From contig NZ_CP090370.1 in the NCBI RefSeq assembly GCF_021431965.1, forward strand, positions 2,790,001-2,854,000: 64,000 bases of DNA. Reading direction: 5' to 3'. The translations under genes were made by a program, and so were the position numbers. The DNA is from Erythrobacter sp. SDW2. GTDB taxonomy: Bacteria; Pseudomonadota; Alphaproteobacteria; Sphingomonadales; Sphingomonadaceae. Below are positions 56,427-64,000 of the stretch, one piece after another. Position 1 is the stretch's first letter, and each line of letters begins with the position of its first letter. A model generated the notes under the pieces. It searched no databases. It saw nothing but the letters and a program-made list of their open reading frames with translations, and was not told the DNA's origin.

Positions 56427-57524
56427 ATGCATCTCGACTTCTTTCCGTCGCGCACGCTGACGCTGTACCTCGCCAAGATGTTCATCGTCCGCATTCTGGC
56501 GGTGCTGGTGATGCTGGTGCTGGTACTGATGATGCTCGACCTGCTGTCGACCAGCGGCGACATTCTGAAGGTACCCGGCAACGGCCAGGGCGAGCTGTGG
56601 ACCTATGCCACCCTGCGCATCCCGCAGCTGATCCAGCGATTCCTGCCCTATTCGGTGCTGCTGGCGACGATTATTGCGCTGATCACCCTGAACCAGAACA
56701 GCGAAGTCATCGCCATGAAGGCGGCCGGGCTTTCGGCCCATCAGGTCCTTGCCCCGCTGCTGCTGACGGCGCTGCTCGTTTCGGTGAGCAGCTTCGTCTT
56801 CAACGAGCGGGTCGTGACCCGTGCGACCGCGACGCTCAAGGCGTGGGAGGCGACCGAATACGGGGCCTTGCCGCAGGAGGCCAAGGTCAAGGCCAATGTC
56901 TATCTGACCGACGGGACCAATATCCTCACCGCCAGGACCGTGACCGGCAGGGGCAATGCCATCAGGCTGGGCGATGTGACCTGGTACCGGCGCGGCCCCG
57001 GTGGCAGCATCGAGCAGCAGATCCGTGCCCCGCGCGCCAGTTTCGTCAATCCCGGCTGGCGGCTCGAAGAGGCCGAGCAGTTCGATGTCACGACGGCCGC
57101 GACAAAGCAGGTCGAAACCATCGTGGTCGGCAAGGCGCTGAGCCCGGCCCAGATCGAGCTGGAAACGATCGACCCCGATGCGGAGCCGTTCTGGAACCTC
57201 GGCGGTGCCATCGATGCCTATGAGGCGACCGGCCGCCGGACCAGCGAATTGCGCGCCAAGTGGTGGCACAAGCTGGCGGGGCCACTGAGCGCTTTCCTGA
57301 TGCCCTTGCTCGGAGCGGTCGCGGCGTTCGGCCTTGCCCGCTCGGGCCAGCTGTTCGTCCGCGCGGTGATCGGCATGGCGCTGGGCTTCGCCTATTTCGT
57401 GGTCGACAATGCCGCGCTCGCCATGGGCAGCTTCGGTGGCTACCCGCCGTTGCTCGCCGCCTGGGCGCCGTTTTTCCTGTTCCTGCTGGTGGGCGAAACG
57501 GTGTTGATCCGGACCGAGGAATGA
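56427..57524 (+). CDS. lptG: LPS export ABC permease LptG
   Basis: 365 residues. YLAKMFIVRILAVLVMLVLVLMMLDLL, FLPYSVLLATIIALITLNQNSEVIAMKAAGLS and ending helices LSAFLMPLLGAVAAFGLARSGQLFVRAVIGMALGFAYFVVDNAALAMG identify LptG. It forms the transmembrane pair with LptF. Starts six bases after lptF; its stop overlaps the acetyltransferase gene by four bases. Confidence 0.94.
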   Translation: MHLDFFPSRTLTLYLAKMFIVRILAVLVMLVLVLMMLDLLSTSGDILKVPGNGQGELWTYATLRIPQLIQRFLPYSVLLATIIALITLNQNSEVIAMKAAGLSAHQVLAPLLLTALLVSVSSFVFNERVVTRATATLKAWEATEYGALPQEAKVKANVYLTDGTNILTARTVTGRGNAIRLGDVTWYRRGPGGSIEQQIRAPRASFVNPGWRLEEAEQFDVTTAATKQVETIVVGKALSPAQIELETIDPDAEPFWNLGGAIDAYEATGRRTSELRAKWWHKLAGPLSAFLMPLLGAVAAFGLARSGQLFVRAVIGMALGFAYFVVDNAALAMGSFGGYPPLLAAWAPFFLFLLVGETVLIRTEE

Positions 57525-58039
57525 GCGACTTCACGCTGCGGCTGGCGCTGCCGGGCGATGCCGAGGCGTTCCACCGGGTCGAGGATGATGCCGCCGGCCT
57601 GCTGCGCGAAGAGCCCTCGCTTTCCGGTGTGCCGATCCCGCCAACCGCATCGGTGGCGGATCACGCCAAGGTGATCGCCAAGGGACGTTCGCTGACCGCA
57701 TTGGTGGGCGACGAAGTGGTCGGTTTTGCTGCCGCCGCCCCGGTGGGGCGGGAACTGCACTTGCACGAGCTGAGCGTCGCCCGGGCACACCAGGGCCGCA
57801 AGATCGGTGCGACCCTGCTCGAGGCGCTTGCCGTCGATGCCCGCAATTCGGGCTACCGGGCGATCACGCTCAACACCTTTCGCGACATTGCGTGGAACGC
57901 GCCCTTCTATGCCCGTCATGGCTTCGTCGAGGTCGAGAATTTCGAGGGCCGGCCGCATCTGGCGGAGTCGCTGGCCAGCGCCACCGCAGTCGGCCTCCCG
58001 GCGGAGCGGCGTTGCGCGATGATCCGGTTTCTGGAGTAG
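57521..58039 (+). CDS. GNAT acetyltransferase
   Basis: 172 residues from the ATG at 57521, overlapping the lptG stop. The GNAT core is VGRELHLHELSVARAHQGRKIGATLLEALAVDARNSGY, with the acetyl-CoA pyrophosphate loop QGRKIG, and NTFRDIAWNAPFYARHGFVEVE. Substrate unknown. Translationally coupled to lptFG, convergent with the desaturase gene. Confidence 0.86.
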   Translation: MSDFTLRLALPGDAEAFHRVEDDAAGLLREEPSLSGVPIPPTASVADHAKVIAKGRSLTALVGDEVVGFAAAAPVGRELHLHELSVARAHQGRKIGATLLEALAVDARNSGYRAITLNTFRDIAWNAPFYARHGFVEVENFEGRPHLAESLASATAVGLPAERRCAMIRFLE

Positions 58040-58042
58040 AAT

Positions 58043-59131
58043 CTAGCGCGCGGTCATGGTGCTGCGGGCGATCCGGCTCACCAGATGCAGCATGCCGGGA
58101 TGGTTCGCCCCTTCGTAGGCCGAACCCCGCCCGAGCTCCCGACGCAGGCGGCGATGCGCCTCGGGCAGGTCGTGATAGGGCATCGAGGGCATCAGGTGAT
58201 GCAGCGCATGGTAACGCAGGCCCACCGGTGCCCAGATCTCGGCCGCAATGCCGGGCGGCGGCACGTTGACGCTGTCGAGGAACTGTGCGGTGACGGTCAT
58301 GGCTTCGCCATCGTTCTCCCACAGATGCGCCACCAGCGTACGCAGTTGGTTGAGCACGGCGGTAAGCGAAAGGACCGCTCCAGCGGTGAGCAGCGGCGCC
58401 CAGCCGAAAGCGAAGATGCTGCTAATCAGCGCCCATGACCACAACATGCCGCCGACTTCCTGCCACATTACCCGGCCGCGGAAATCCCCTTCGGGCGGGC
58501 GGCGGCGGAAGTCGGGGTTGATCGACAAGGCGCTGGCGCGCTCCCACACCAGCTTGCGGATCGGCGGCACAATGAAACCGAGCGGCACGAGCACGGCGAA
58601 GCGGATGATGAGGCCGACCGGTGCCAGCAGCGCCACCAGCACGAACACCGGCAGACTCCATGGCTTCATCAGCGCCAGCGGCAGGTACTCGGGGTCCTCG
58701 ATCGTGCCGTACTGGGTGCGCTTGTGGTGCAGCGTGTGGACGTTCTCGTACATGAAGGACGGCACCAGCAGCGGGATGCCGACCAGCAGGTTCCAGCCCA
58801 GCCGGAAGCCGGGCAGTGCGTCGCGGTGGATATGGGTCAGTTCATGGATGAACATCAGCGCACGATAGAACGCCAGCGCACCGATCAGGCCAAAGGCCAG
58901 CTTCAGCGCCATACCGCTGGCCAGGATCGCACCGGCAACGCCGGCATATCCGACGACGGCAGAGGCAATCATGTCGGGCCAGTAGATTGCACCCTTCGCT
59001 TCTCCCAGGTCCTTGGTCAGGTCGCGGGCGGCACGCAGCATGTCCTTGTCGTCGGGCAGCTGGGCGTGCCAGCTGCCGGCTGCAGCCTTGAGCGCGGGTT
59101 GCGCAGGGTCGAGAGTCTGTTCGATGCTCAT
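58043..59131 (-). CDS. Fatty acid desaturase family protein
   Basis: 362 residues from the ATG at 59131. Three histidine boxes are present: FIHELTHIHRD, ENVHTLHHKRTQ, and YHALHHLMPSMPYHDLPEAH near the C-terminus. These bind the di-iron centre. About four to five membrane helices. The family desaturates acyl chains or hydroxylates lipids (it includes beta-carotene hydroxylase-like and acyl-lipid desaturases). Its own substrate is not evident. Confidence 0.87.
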   Translation of the reverse strand: MSIEQTLDPAQPALKAAAGSWHAQLPDDKDMLRAARDLTKDLGEAKGAIYWPDMIASAVVGYAGVAGAILASGMALKLAFGLIGALAFYRALMFIHELTHIHRDALPGFRLGWNLLVGIPLLVPSFMYENVHTLHHKRTQYGTIEDPEYLPLALMKPWSLPVFVLVALLAPVGLIIRFAVLVPLGFIVPPIRKLVWERASALSINPDFRRRPPEGDFRGRVMWQEVGGMLWSWALISSIFAFGWAPLLTAGAVLSLTAVLNQLRTLVAHLWENDGEAMTVTAQFLDSVNVPPPGIAAEIWAPVGLRYHALHHLMPSMPYHDLPEAHRRLRRELGRGSAYEGANHPGMLHLVSRIARSTMTAR

Positions 59132-59273
59132 GGTATCTGTCTCGTGGGGGCCATACCGCAATCTGCGGACAAAGGACAACGCGGCGTTCCTACCAGAGTA
59201 ATCGACGCCGTCGCTTGACTTGGAGCAAATAGCGCACACAGGGAAACCACAAGCTGAACGAGGTTGCGCGACT

Positions 59274-60431
59274 GTGAGCACCAGCCAGATAGATATTCAC
59301 CCCGTCACCGACAAGGCCGGGCGCAAGGCCTTCGTCAGACTGGGCCGGGCCTTTGCCGCGCGCGAGCCGCATGCCGTGCCGCAGCTGTTCTCCGAGATGA
59401 TGGAGTTGATCGACCCGGACACCAACCCGTTTTTCGGCCATGCCACGGCGCAGCTCTTCATTGCTTATCGCGACGGGCAGCCGGTCGGGCGCATTTCGGC
59501 CCATATCGACCATCTCGCCCTCGAAATCCCGCCGGAACAGGGGATGGGTCCGGGCACCGGCATGTTCGGCTATTTCGATGCCGAGGATGCCGCCGTCGCG
59601 GCCGCCCTGCTGGCCCACGCCGAGCAATGGAACCGGGACCAGGGCATGACCAGGGTGCTTGGTCCGATCTCGATGTCGATCTGGGAAGAGCCGGGCCTGC
59701 TGGTGCGCGGCCAGGACCATTCGCCGATGATCATGATGGGGCACCACCCGGTCCACTACAAGGGATGGATCGAGGCCGCCGGTTTCACCAAGGTCAAGGC
59801 GCTGCAGACCTATGACCTGGACGTCACCCACGGCTTCCCGCCGCTGATCCAGCGTATAGTCCAGTCGGGCGAGCGCAATCCGCGGATCAATATCCGCCCG
59901 GTCGATCTCGACCAGTTCGAGCGCGAGATCGAAATCGTGCTCCGGATCCTCAACGATGCCTGGTCGAAAAACTGGGGCTTCATCCCTTTCACGCCGGAAG
60001 AAGTCGCCTATGCCGGCAAGAAGTTGAGGCAGATCATCCACCCGGAAATCAATCGCATCGCCGAGCTGGACGGCAAGCCGGTCGCCTTCATGCTGACCTT
60101 CCCGGACATCAACGGCGTGCTGAAGAAAGTGGACGGCAAGCTGCTGCCATTCGGCTGGTTCCACCTCCTGCGCTGGCTGCGCAAGCCGGTCAACGCGGGC
60201 ATGCGGGTGCCGCTGATGGGAGTGGTCAAGGAGCTGCAGAATTCGCGGCTCGCCAGCCAGCTCGCCTTCATGATGATCGAGGACATCCGCCGCGTGGCTA
60301 TCAGCGCATATAATACACAGCGGGCCGAGATCGGCTGGATTCTCGACGACAACCAGGGGATGGTCGCCATCGCCGACGCCATTGGCAGCAAGGTCAACCG
60401 CGAGTACTGGATTTTCGAAAAGGCACTTTGA
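59274..60431 (+). CDS. YghO-like acyltransferase (GNAT-fold)
   Basis: 385 residues from the GTG at 59274, with GAGG ten bases ahead; the ATG at 59220 has no such site. Conserved text includes RLGRAFAAREPHAVPQLFSEMMELIDPDTNPFFGHATAQLFIAYRDGQPVGRISAHID and MGHHPVHYKGWIEAAGFTKVKALQTYDLD, close to E. coli YghO and other uncharacterised GNAT-fold proteins. It ends AEIGWILDDNQGMVAIADAIG. Function unknown. A terminator-like hairpin follows. Confidence 0.78.
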   Translation: MSTSQIDIHPVTDKAGRKAFVRLGRAFAAREPHAVPQLFSEMMELIDPDTNPFFGHATAQLFIAYRDGQPVGRISAHIDHLALEIPPEQGMGPGTGMFGYFDAEDAAVAAALLAHAEQWNRDQGMTRVLGPISMSIWEEPGLLVRGQDHSPMIMMGHHPVHYKGWIEAAGFTKVKALQTYDLDVTHGFPPLIQRIVQSGERNPRINIRPVDLDQFEREIEIVLRILNDAWSKNWGFIPFTPEEVAYAGKKLRQIIHPEINRIAELDGKPVAFMLTFPDINGVLKKVDGKLLPFGWFHLLRWLRKPVNAGMRVPLMGVVKELQNSRLASQLAFMMIEDIRRVAISAYNTQRAEIGWILDDNQGMVAIADAIGSKVNREYWIFEKAL

Positions 60432-60448
60432 AAGCCGCCCTAAAGGTG

Positions 60449-60482
60449 AAGGCCCCCGCTCCGGGTCGGGAGCGAGGGCCTT
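60449..60482 (+). terminator. Terminator-like hairpin after the YghO-like gene
   Basis: AAGGCCCCCGCTCC and GGAGCGAGGGCCTT form a 14-base stem with one mismatch and a six-base loop. It lacks a following T-run, so its strength is uncertain. Confidence 0.6.
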
Positions 60483-60617
60483 ACGGGATCGTATCACTGC
60501 CGTTTGGACGGGAGGGGGGTCGCGGCGGTGATAACAGGAAAATGCACCGCTGTGCCGCTGGTTCCCGAAGTGCGAAAAAAATTCTCCCGTGCTCTCGCGA
60601 ATTCGCGGGCCGCTGGC

Positions 60618-60642
60618 GGAACCGACCGCCGTACGGTTCGTT
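60618..60642 (+). promoter_or_regulatory. EcfG-type promoter of phyR
   Basis: GGAAC at 60618-60622 and CGTT at 60639-60642 with 16 bases between match the alphaproteobacterial general stress sigma factor promoter exactly. It lies 31 bases ahead of the phyR ATG. Confidence 0.9.
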
Positions 60643-60673
60643 TGATGTCCAAATCTTCAAGGGAAGGGAATCC

Positions 60674-61465
60674 ATGTCAGTATCGCAATTGGTCGCCAGC
60701 CATCTCCCGCTGTTGCGTCGCTATGCCCGCGCCCTCAGCGGATCGCAGCAAACCGGCGACACCTATGTCCGTGCCACTCTGGAAGCGGCGCTGGCCGACG
60801 ATGGCCTGCGCGGGGAAATCGCCGAGGGTCGCGTAGCGCTCTATCGCGCCTTCACCGCACTGTGGTCGAGCAGCGCGCTGGAAATCGAACCCGTCGGCGG
60901 CCAAGCAGGCGGTCACGAGGCTGCTGCCAGCGAGCGTCTGGCGTCAGTCACCCCGCTGTGTCGCCAGGCGTTGCTGCTGACGACCCTGGAGGACTTCTCG
61001 GTCGAAGAAACCGCGACCATTCTCGACATGTCACCCGAGCAGGTCGAAGATCTCGTCCGCGAGGCCGTGGCGGAAATCGACCGCGAGTCCACCACGCGCG
61101 TCCTGATCATCGAAGACGAGCCGCTGATTGCGATGCAGCTGGAAGACCTTGTGCGCGGTCTTGGCCACGACATCGCCGGGACGGCTGCGACCCGCACGCA
61201 AGCAGTCGATGCGGTAGGCGAAGTGACGCCCGGCCTTGTCCTCGCCGATATCCAGCTTGCCGATGGCTCCTCCGGTCTCGACGCGGTCGACGATATCCTG
61301 CAGCAGTTCGATGTGCCGGTGATTTTCATCACCGCCTACCCGGAACGTCTCCTGACGGGTGACCGGCCCGAGCCGACCTACCTCGTTACCAAGCCGTTCC
61401 AGGAAGCCAGCGTCCGCGCGGCGATCAGCCAGGCGCTGTTCTTCAACTCGAGCAAGCCGCTCTGA
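60674..61465 (+). CDS. phyR: General stress response anti-anti-sigma response regulator PhyR
   Basis: 263 residues from the ATG at 60674, preceded by AAGGGAAGGGAA. The N-terminal 140 residues form a sigma-like domain (HLPLLRRYARALSGSQQTGDTYVRATLEAAL and ALLLTTLEDFSVEETATILDM). The C-terminal receiver has the phospho-acceptor LADIQLADGSSG (Asp192) and the switch Lys in LVTKPF. When phosphorylated it binds NepR and frees EcfG. A small hairpin (GGCGCC AAACCG GGCGCC) follows, between it and the kinase gene. Confidence 0.97.
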   Translation: MSVSQLVASHLPLLRRYARALSGSQQTGDTYVRATLEAALADDGLRGEIAEGRVALYRAFTALWSSSALEIEPVGGQAGGHEAAASERLASVTPLCRQALLLTTLEDFSVEETATILDMSPEQVEDLVREAVAEIDRESTTRVLIIEDEPLIAMQLEDLVRGLGHDIAGTAATRTQAVDAVGEVTPGLVLADIQLADGSSGLDAVDDILQQFDVPVIFITAYPERLLTGDRPEPTYLVTKPFQEASVRAAISQALFFNSSKPL

Positions 61466-61516
61466 TCATCCGGCTGTATTAAGGCCGGCGCCAAACCGGG
61501 CGCCTGACCGGTCCGA

Positions 61517-63181
61517 TCAAGCCTGGCGAGGTGCGCGGATTGCGAACTCGCTGGGCTTGCGGACCGGAACGCGCAGCACGCAGCGCACACCCTCTTCTGC
61601 AAAATCCAGTTCGACGGGGTGGCGCAGCTCATGTGCCACGATCCGTTCGATCAGCTCGGTGCCGAAGCCACGCGGCCGCTCGGTCGGCACCCTGGGTCCA
61701 CCGCTCTCGCGCCACTCGACACGCACGGTATCGTTGTTCTCGCGCTGCCAGTTTATCGAAACCATGCCGCCCTCAGCGCTCAGGGCGCCATACTTGGCGG
61801 CATTGGTCGCCAGTTCGTGGATCGCCAGCCCGAACGACAGCGCATCGTTGGGCGCCAGTTCGACGTCCGGCCCGTCGAGCTCGATCATGCTTGCATCGCT
61901 GCTGGCATAGGGCGCCATTTCCGCGACCACCACCTGGCGCAGGGGCGTGGTCCCCCATTCGGACTGGGTCAGCAGGTCATGGGTCGCCGACAGCGCCCGG
62001 ATGCGCCCGTCGAGACCCTGGGCGAAATCGTCGAGATTGTCGGTCCGGCGCCGCGTCAGGGCGATGATCGAGAGGACATTGGCAAGCGTGTTCTTGACCC
62101 GGTGATTGAGCTCGCGGGTCAGCGAATTGCGGATCGAGTTCTGCTCCGCGTAATATTCGATGGCTGCGAGATCTTCCTGCGCCTGCTGGGTCAGCAGCCG
62201 CGCCACCAGCATCGACAGGCTGGCCACCGCGAGCCCGAACAGCAGCGTCAGCATCGACATGGAAGTCAGCGAGTTGCCATCGGCCGATTGCACTTGCACG
62301 GTCATTGGCCGGTTGCCGACCATGATCCGCACTTCGCTCGTCTGCCCGACGCCGTTGGCCTCCTGATGTGTCGCGATGAGATTGGCACCAACCCGGGGAC
62401 CATCGAACAGCCGCACGGTGCGCTGCCCGATCAGCCCCGAATACATGGCGCCGTTGAGAAATTCCTGCCCGTCGAAAGGGCTGTAGATGAAGCCGCGCAG
62501 GGCGCGCTCGTCGCCGGCCTGGCCGTAAACCGGCATGAAGATCACGAACCCCGGACGCGGTCCGTCTCCGCCACTGACAAGGATGACCTTGCGCGATGCG
62601 ATCGGCTCCTGATTGCGCGCGGCTGTCTCCATCGCTTCCCGGCGCACGGGCTCCGAATACATATCGAAGCCGATCGCGCGCTGGACCCGTTCGGAATCGG
62701 GCAGGCTGTAGGCAACCGGAACGAAACTCGGCAGCTTCGGCGCGGCAGGCATGCGGTAGACCCGGACCTTGCGGCCCAGTTGCCGCCCGATCCTGGCCTC
62801 GAACTCGGGGGCCGATTCCGGCGCGATAACCTCCGCCCAGCCGATCCCGCCGGAGAGCCGGTACTGGTCATCCAGTCGCAGTTCTTCCGCAAAACGGCTG
62901 AAGAGGGCGAGCGGAACGGCATCGACGGTGGCGAACAGGGCGGCTCCGGCGCGCAGATAGGCGCTGGAGGTGCTGGCGCGACGTTCCAGCGTCGCACCGA
63001 TGGTTCCGGCAACCTGGTCGATCTGGACCTGTTCGCGCCGACTTTCGCCCCGCTCGATGGCGAAGACGCTCAGCAGGGTCACGCTGGCGACGAGCAGGAA
63101 AATCGCCACCGGCACTGCGCGCGGATATTGTAGCAGCCAGCGGCCCGAGCGACCGACAGTGGCAGGTGCCGTCGAGGCCAA
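61517..63181 (-). CDS. CHASE-domain HWE/HisKA_2 histidine kinase (PhyR kinase candidate)
   Basis: 554 residues from a TTG at 63181, which has AAGGGAAG six bases ahead; no ATG or GTG in a suitable place upstream has a ribosome site. A membrane helix (VPVAIFLLVASVTLLSVFAIE) is followed by the periplasmic CHASE domain (residues about 70-300, RRLDDQYRLSGGIGWAEVI-like text), a second helix (LTLLFGLAVASLSMLVARLL) and the kinase with phospho-His360 in RELNHRVKNTLANVLSII. The ATP-binding HELATNAAKYGALS and FGTELI follow. It probably phosphorylates PhyR. It lies on the opposite strand between phyR and nepR. Confidence 0.93.
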   Translation of the reverse strand: MASTAPATVGRSGRWLLQYPRAVPVAIFLLVASVTLLSVFAIERGESRREQVQIDQVAGTIGATLERRASTSSAYLRAGAALFATVDAVPLALFSRFAEELRLDDQYRLSGGIGWAEVIAPESAPEFEARIGRQLGRKVRVYRMPAAPKLPSFVPVAYSLPDSERVQRAIGFDMYSEPVRREAMETAARNQEPIASRKVILVSGGDGPRPGFVIFMPVYGQAGDERALRGFIYSPFDGQEFLNGAMYSGLIGQRTVRLFDGPRVGANLIATHQEANGVGQTSEVRIMVGNRPMTVQVQSADGNSLTSMSMLTLLFGLAVASLSMLVARLLTQQAQEDLAAIEYYAEQNSIRNSLTRELNHRVKNTLANVLSIIALTRRRTDNLDDFAQGLDGRIRALSATHDLLTQSEWGTTPLRQVVVAEMAPYASSDASMIELDGPDVELAPNDALSFGLAIHELATNAAKYGALSAEGGMVSINWQRENNDTVRVEWRESGGPRVPTERPRGFGTELIERIVAHELRHPVELDFAEEGVRCVLRVPVRKPSEFAIRAPRQA

Positions 63182-63226
63182 ACTAGCTTCCCTTTTCTGT
63201 ATCGTGGGCGAACCACCCTCAATGTG

Positions 63227-63251
63227 GGAACCAAGCACGTTGCGTTTCGTT
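63227..63251 (+). promoter_or_regulatory. EcfG-type promoter of nepR-ecfG
   Basis: GGAAC at 63227-63231 and CGTT at 63248-63251, with 16 bases between. It lies 68 bases ahead of nepR. The motif continues CGTTCC, so on the reverse strand GGAAC (63253-63249) reads toward GGTT (63232-63229), also 16 bases away. The site may therefore also serve the kinase gene. Confidence 0.88.
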
Positions 63252-63318
63252 CCGATACCCGAGATGACAATAATCCACCGTGCGCGGATCGGTACGGGCA
63301 AGGACGATCAGAAAACCT

Positions 63319-63516
63319 ATGAGTTCACAACCACCTGAAAAGCCCGGAGCAGTTGCCGGACGCAAAGCCGGCAAGCCGGAGTGGGCCGACGGCCTGCGCC
63401 AGCTGTACGATGCCGTGGTGGACGAGCCGCTTCCCGACAGCTTCAAGGACCTGCTGGCGCAATTCGACAAGCCCGCCAAGGGACGAACTCCCGATGGCGG
63501 GAGCGACGCACGATGA
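63319..63516 (+). CDS. nepR: Anti-sigma factor NepR
   Basis: 65 residues from the ATG at 63319; a GTG at 63280 would add 13. The NepR core WADGLRQLYDAVVDEPLPDSFKDLLAQFD is conserved, with short flexible ends. NepR holds EcfG inactive until phosphorylated PhyR takes it away. The stop overlaps the ecfG start by four bases. Confidence 0.95.
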   Translation: MSSQPPEKPGAVAGRKAGKPEWADGLRQLYDAVVDEPLPDSFKDLLAQFDKPAKGRTPDGGSDAR

Positions 63517-64000
63517 CAGAGCCAAAACGCACCGCGACAGAGCGGGCGGACTTCAAGCGCGAACTCGAAGACGTTATCCCGCACCTGCGCGCGTTTGCGC
63601 GCGGCCTGTGCGGACGGCCGGACATGGCCGACGATCTCGTCCAGGAAGCGCTGATGAAGGCCTGGGCCGCCCAGGACCGGTTCCAGCCGGGTACCAGCAT
63701 GCGGGCCTGGACCTTCGTGATCCTGCGCAACGCCTATCTGACCGACATGCGCCGCAACCGTTTCCGCGGCGAGTATGACGAGGGCGTGGCCGAACGCATC
63801 CTGACGGCCCCTGCCGGACAGGAAGAGCCGATCCACCTCAGCGACATGCACCGTGCGCTGCTGACCTTGCCGGCGGAACGGCGCGAAGCGCTGTTGCTGG
63901 TCGGCGCGGGCGGGTTTTCCTACGAGGAAGCCGCCGAAATCTGCGGCTGTGCGGTCGGCACGATCAAGAGCCGGGTCGGGCGCGCCCGCGCTGCCCTGAC
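63513..64000 (+). CDS. ecfG: RNA polymerase sigma factor EcfG (partial, runs off the right edge)
   Basis: 162 codons are visible from the ATG at 63513. Region 2 includes VIPHLRAFARGLCGRPDMADDLVQEALMKAWAAQDRF and region 4 LTLPAERREALLLVGAGGFSYEEAAEICGCAVGTIKSRVGRARAAL, the ECF15/EcfG signature. It transcribes general stress genes including, by their promoters, phyR and nepR. The last residues are beyond the window. Confidence 0.95.
   Translation, partial: MTEPKRTATERADFKRELEDVIPHLRAFARGLCGRPDMADDLVQEALMKAWAAQDRFQPGTSMRAWTFVILRNAYLTDMRRNRFRGEYDEGVAERILTAPAGQEEPIHLSDMHRALLTLPAERREALLLVGAGGFSYEEAAEICGCAVGTIKSRVGRARAAL

Overview
The window is a chromosomal segment of a GC-rich (about 64% by eye) alphaproteobacterium. 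The gene set points to order Sphingomonadales, most likely family Erythrobacteraceae. Markers are a split methionine synthase beside an ArsR-methyltransferase regulator, a PhyR/NepR/EcfG general stress response locus, a class I PHA synthase with a phasin, a DUF1134 (EipA-like) envelope protein, a COQ9-family protein, and dispersed palindromic repeats of types common in this group. There is no integrase, transposase, phage gene, CRISPR array or rRNA. Apart from one small region in the glycine-cleavage operon and one pseudogene scar, it reads as stable core genome.

Layout. 1-8.1 kb: partial family 2 glycosyltransferase, two-motif aspartic protease, Atm1-type ABC exporter, the operon hslV-hslU-ACT protein-GFA protein, a BamE-like lipoprotein, and a cytochrome bc1 chaperone with DUF177. 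8.1-16.1 kb: ssb, feoAB with a Fur-like site, COQ9 and ankyrin proteins, SCO, YcgN, a YgjP-type metallopeptidase, and ribD-ribE. 16.3-19.8 kb: GDT1-type transporter, acetyltransferase, aromatic aminotransferase, EipA-like protein, tRNA-Ser(GCT). 19.85-20.6 kb: a deletion scar joining the start of an HMG-CoA lyase gene to the end of a CoA-transferase gene. 20.6-30 kb: a dienoyl-CoA reductase-type flavoenzyme and a valine/isobutyrate catabolic cluster (mmsA, isobutyryl-CoA dehydrogenase, 3-hydroxyisobutyryl-CoA hydrolase, enoyl-CoA hydratase, mmsB) with small lipoprotein, I78, Rid and VOC genes between them.

30-38 kb: an Nmad3-like protein, a flippase, then the glycine cleavage operon gcvT-gcvH-two small lipoproteins-gcvPA-gcvPB read leftward behind a tandem glycine riboswitch. 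The two lipoprotein genes are AT-richer than their surroundings. They are separated by short exact copies of the end of gcvH and the start of gcvPA, so this stretch is a tandem cassette and the most unusual structure in the window. 38-46.5 kb: MFS transporter, the methionine cycle operon (SahR-like regulator-metF-metH N part-metH C part) with a palindromic operator, an aldo/keto reductase, tRNA-Thr(CGT) and tRNA-Cys(GCA).

46.6-54.6 kb: thioesterase, crotonase, a four-gene operon of unknown role (membrane-tethered LuxR-type HTH, small helical protein, membrane protein, RadC-like JAB protein), an alanine-type aminotransferase, and phaC with a histone-H1-tailed phasin behind two PhaR-like sites. 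54.7-60.4 kb: clpS, lptF-lptG, two acetyltransferase-like genes and a fatty acid desaturase. 60.4-64 kb: the general stress response module, phyR, a CHASE/HWE histidine kinase on the other strand, then nepR-ecfG. EcfG-type promoters (GGAAC-N16-CGTT) lie ahead of phyR and nepR. ecfG runs off the right edge, and the glycosyltransferase runs off the left edge.
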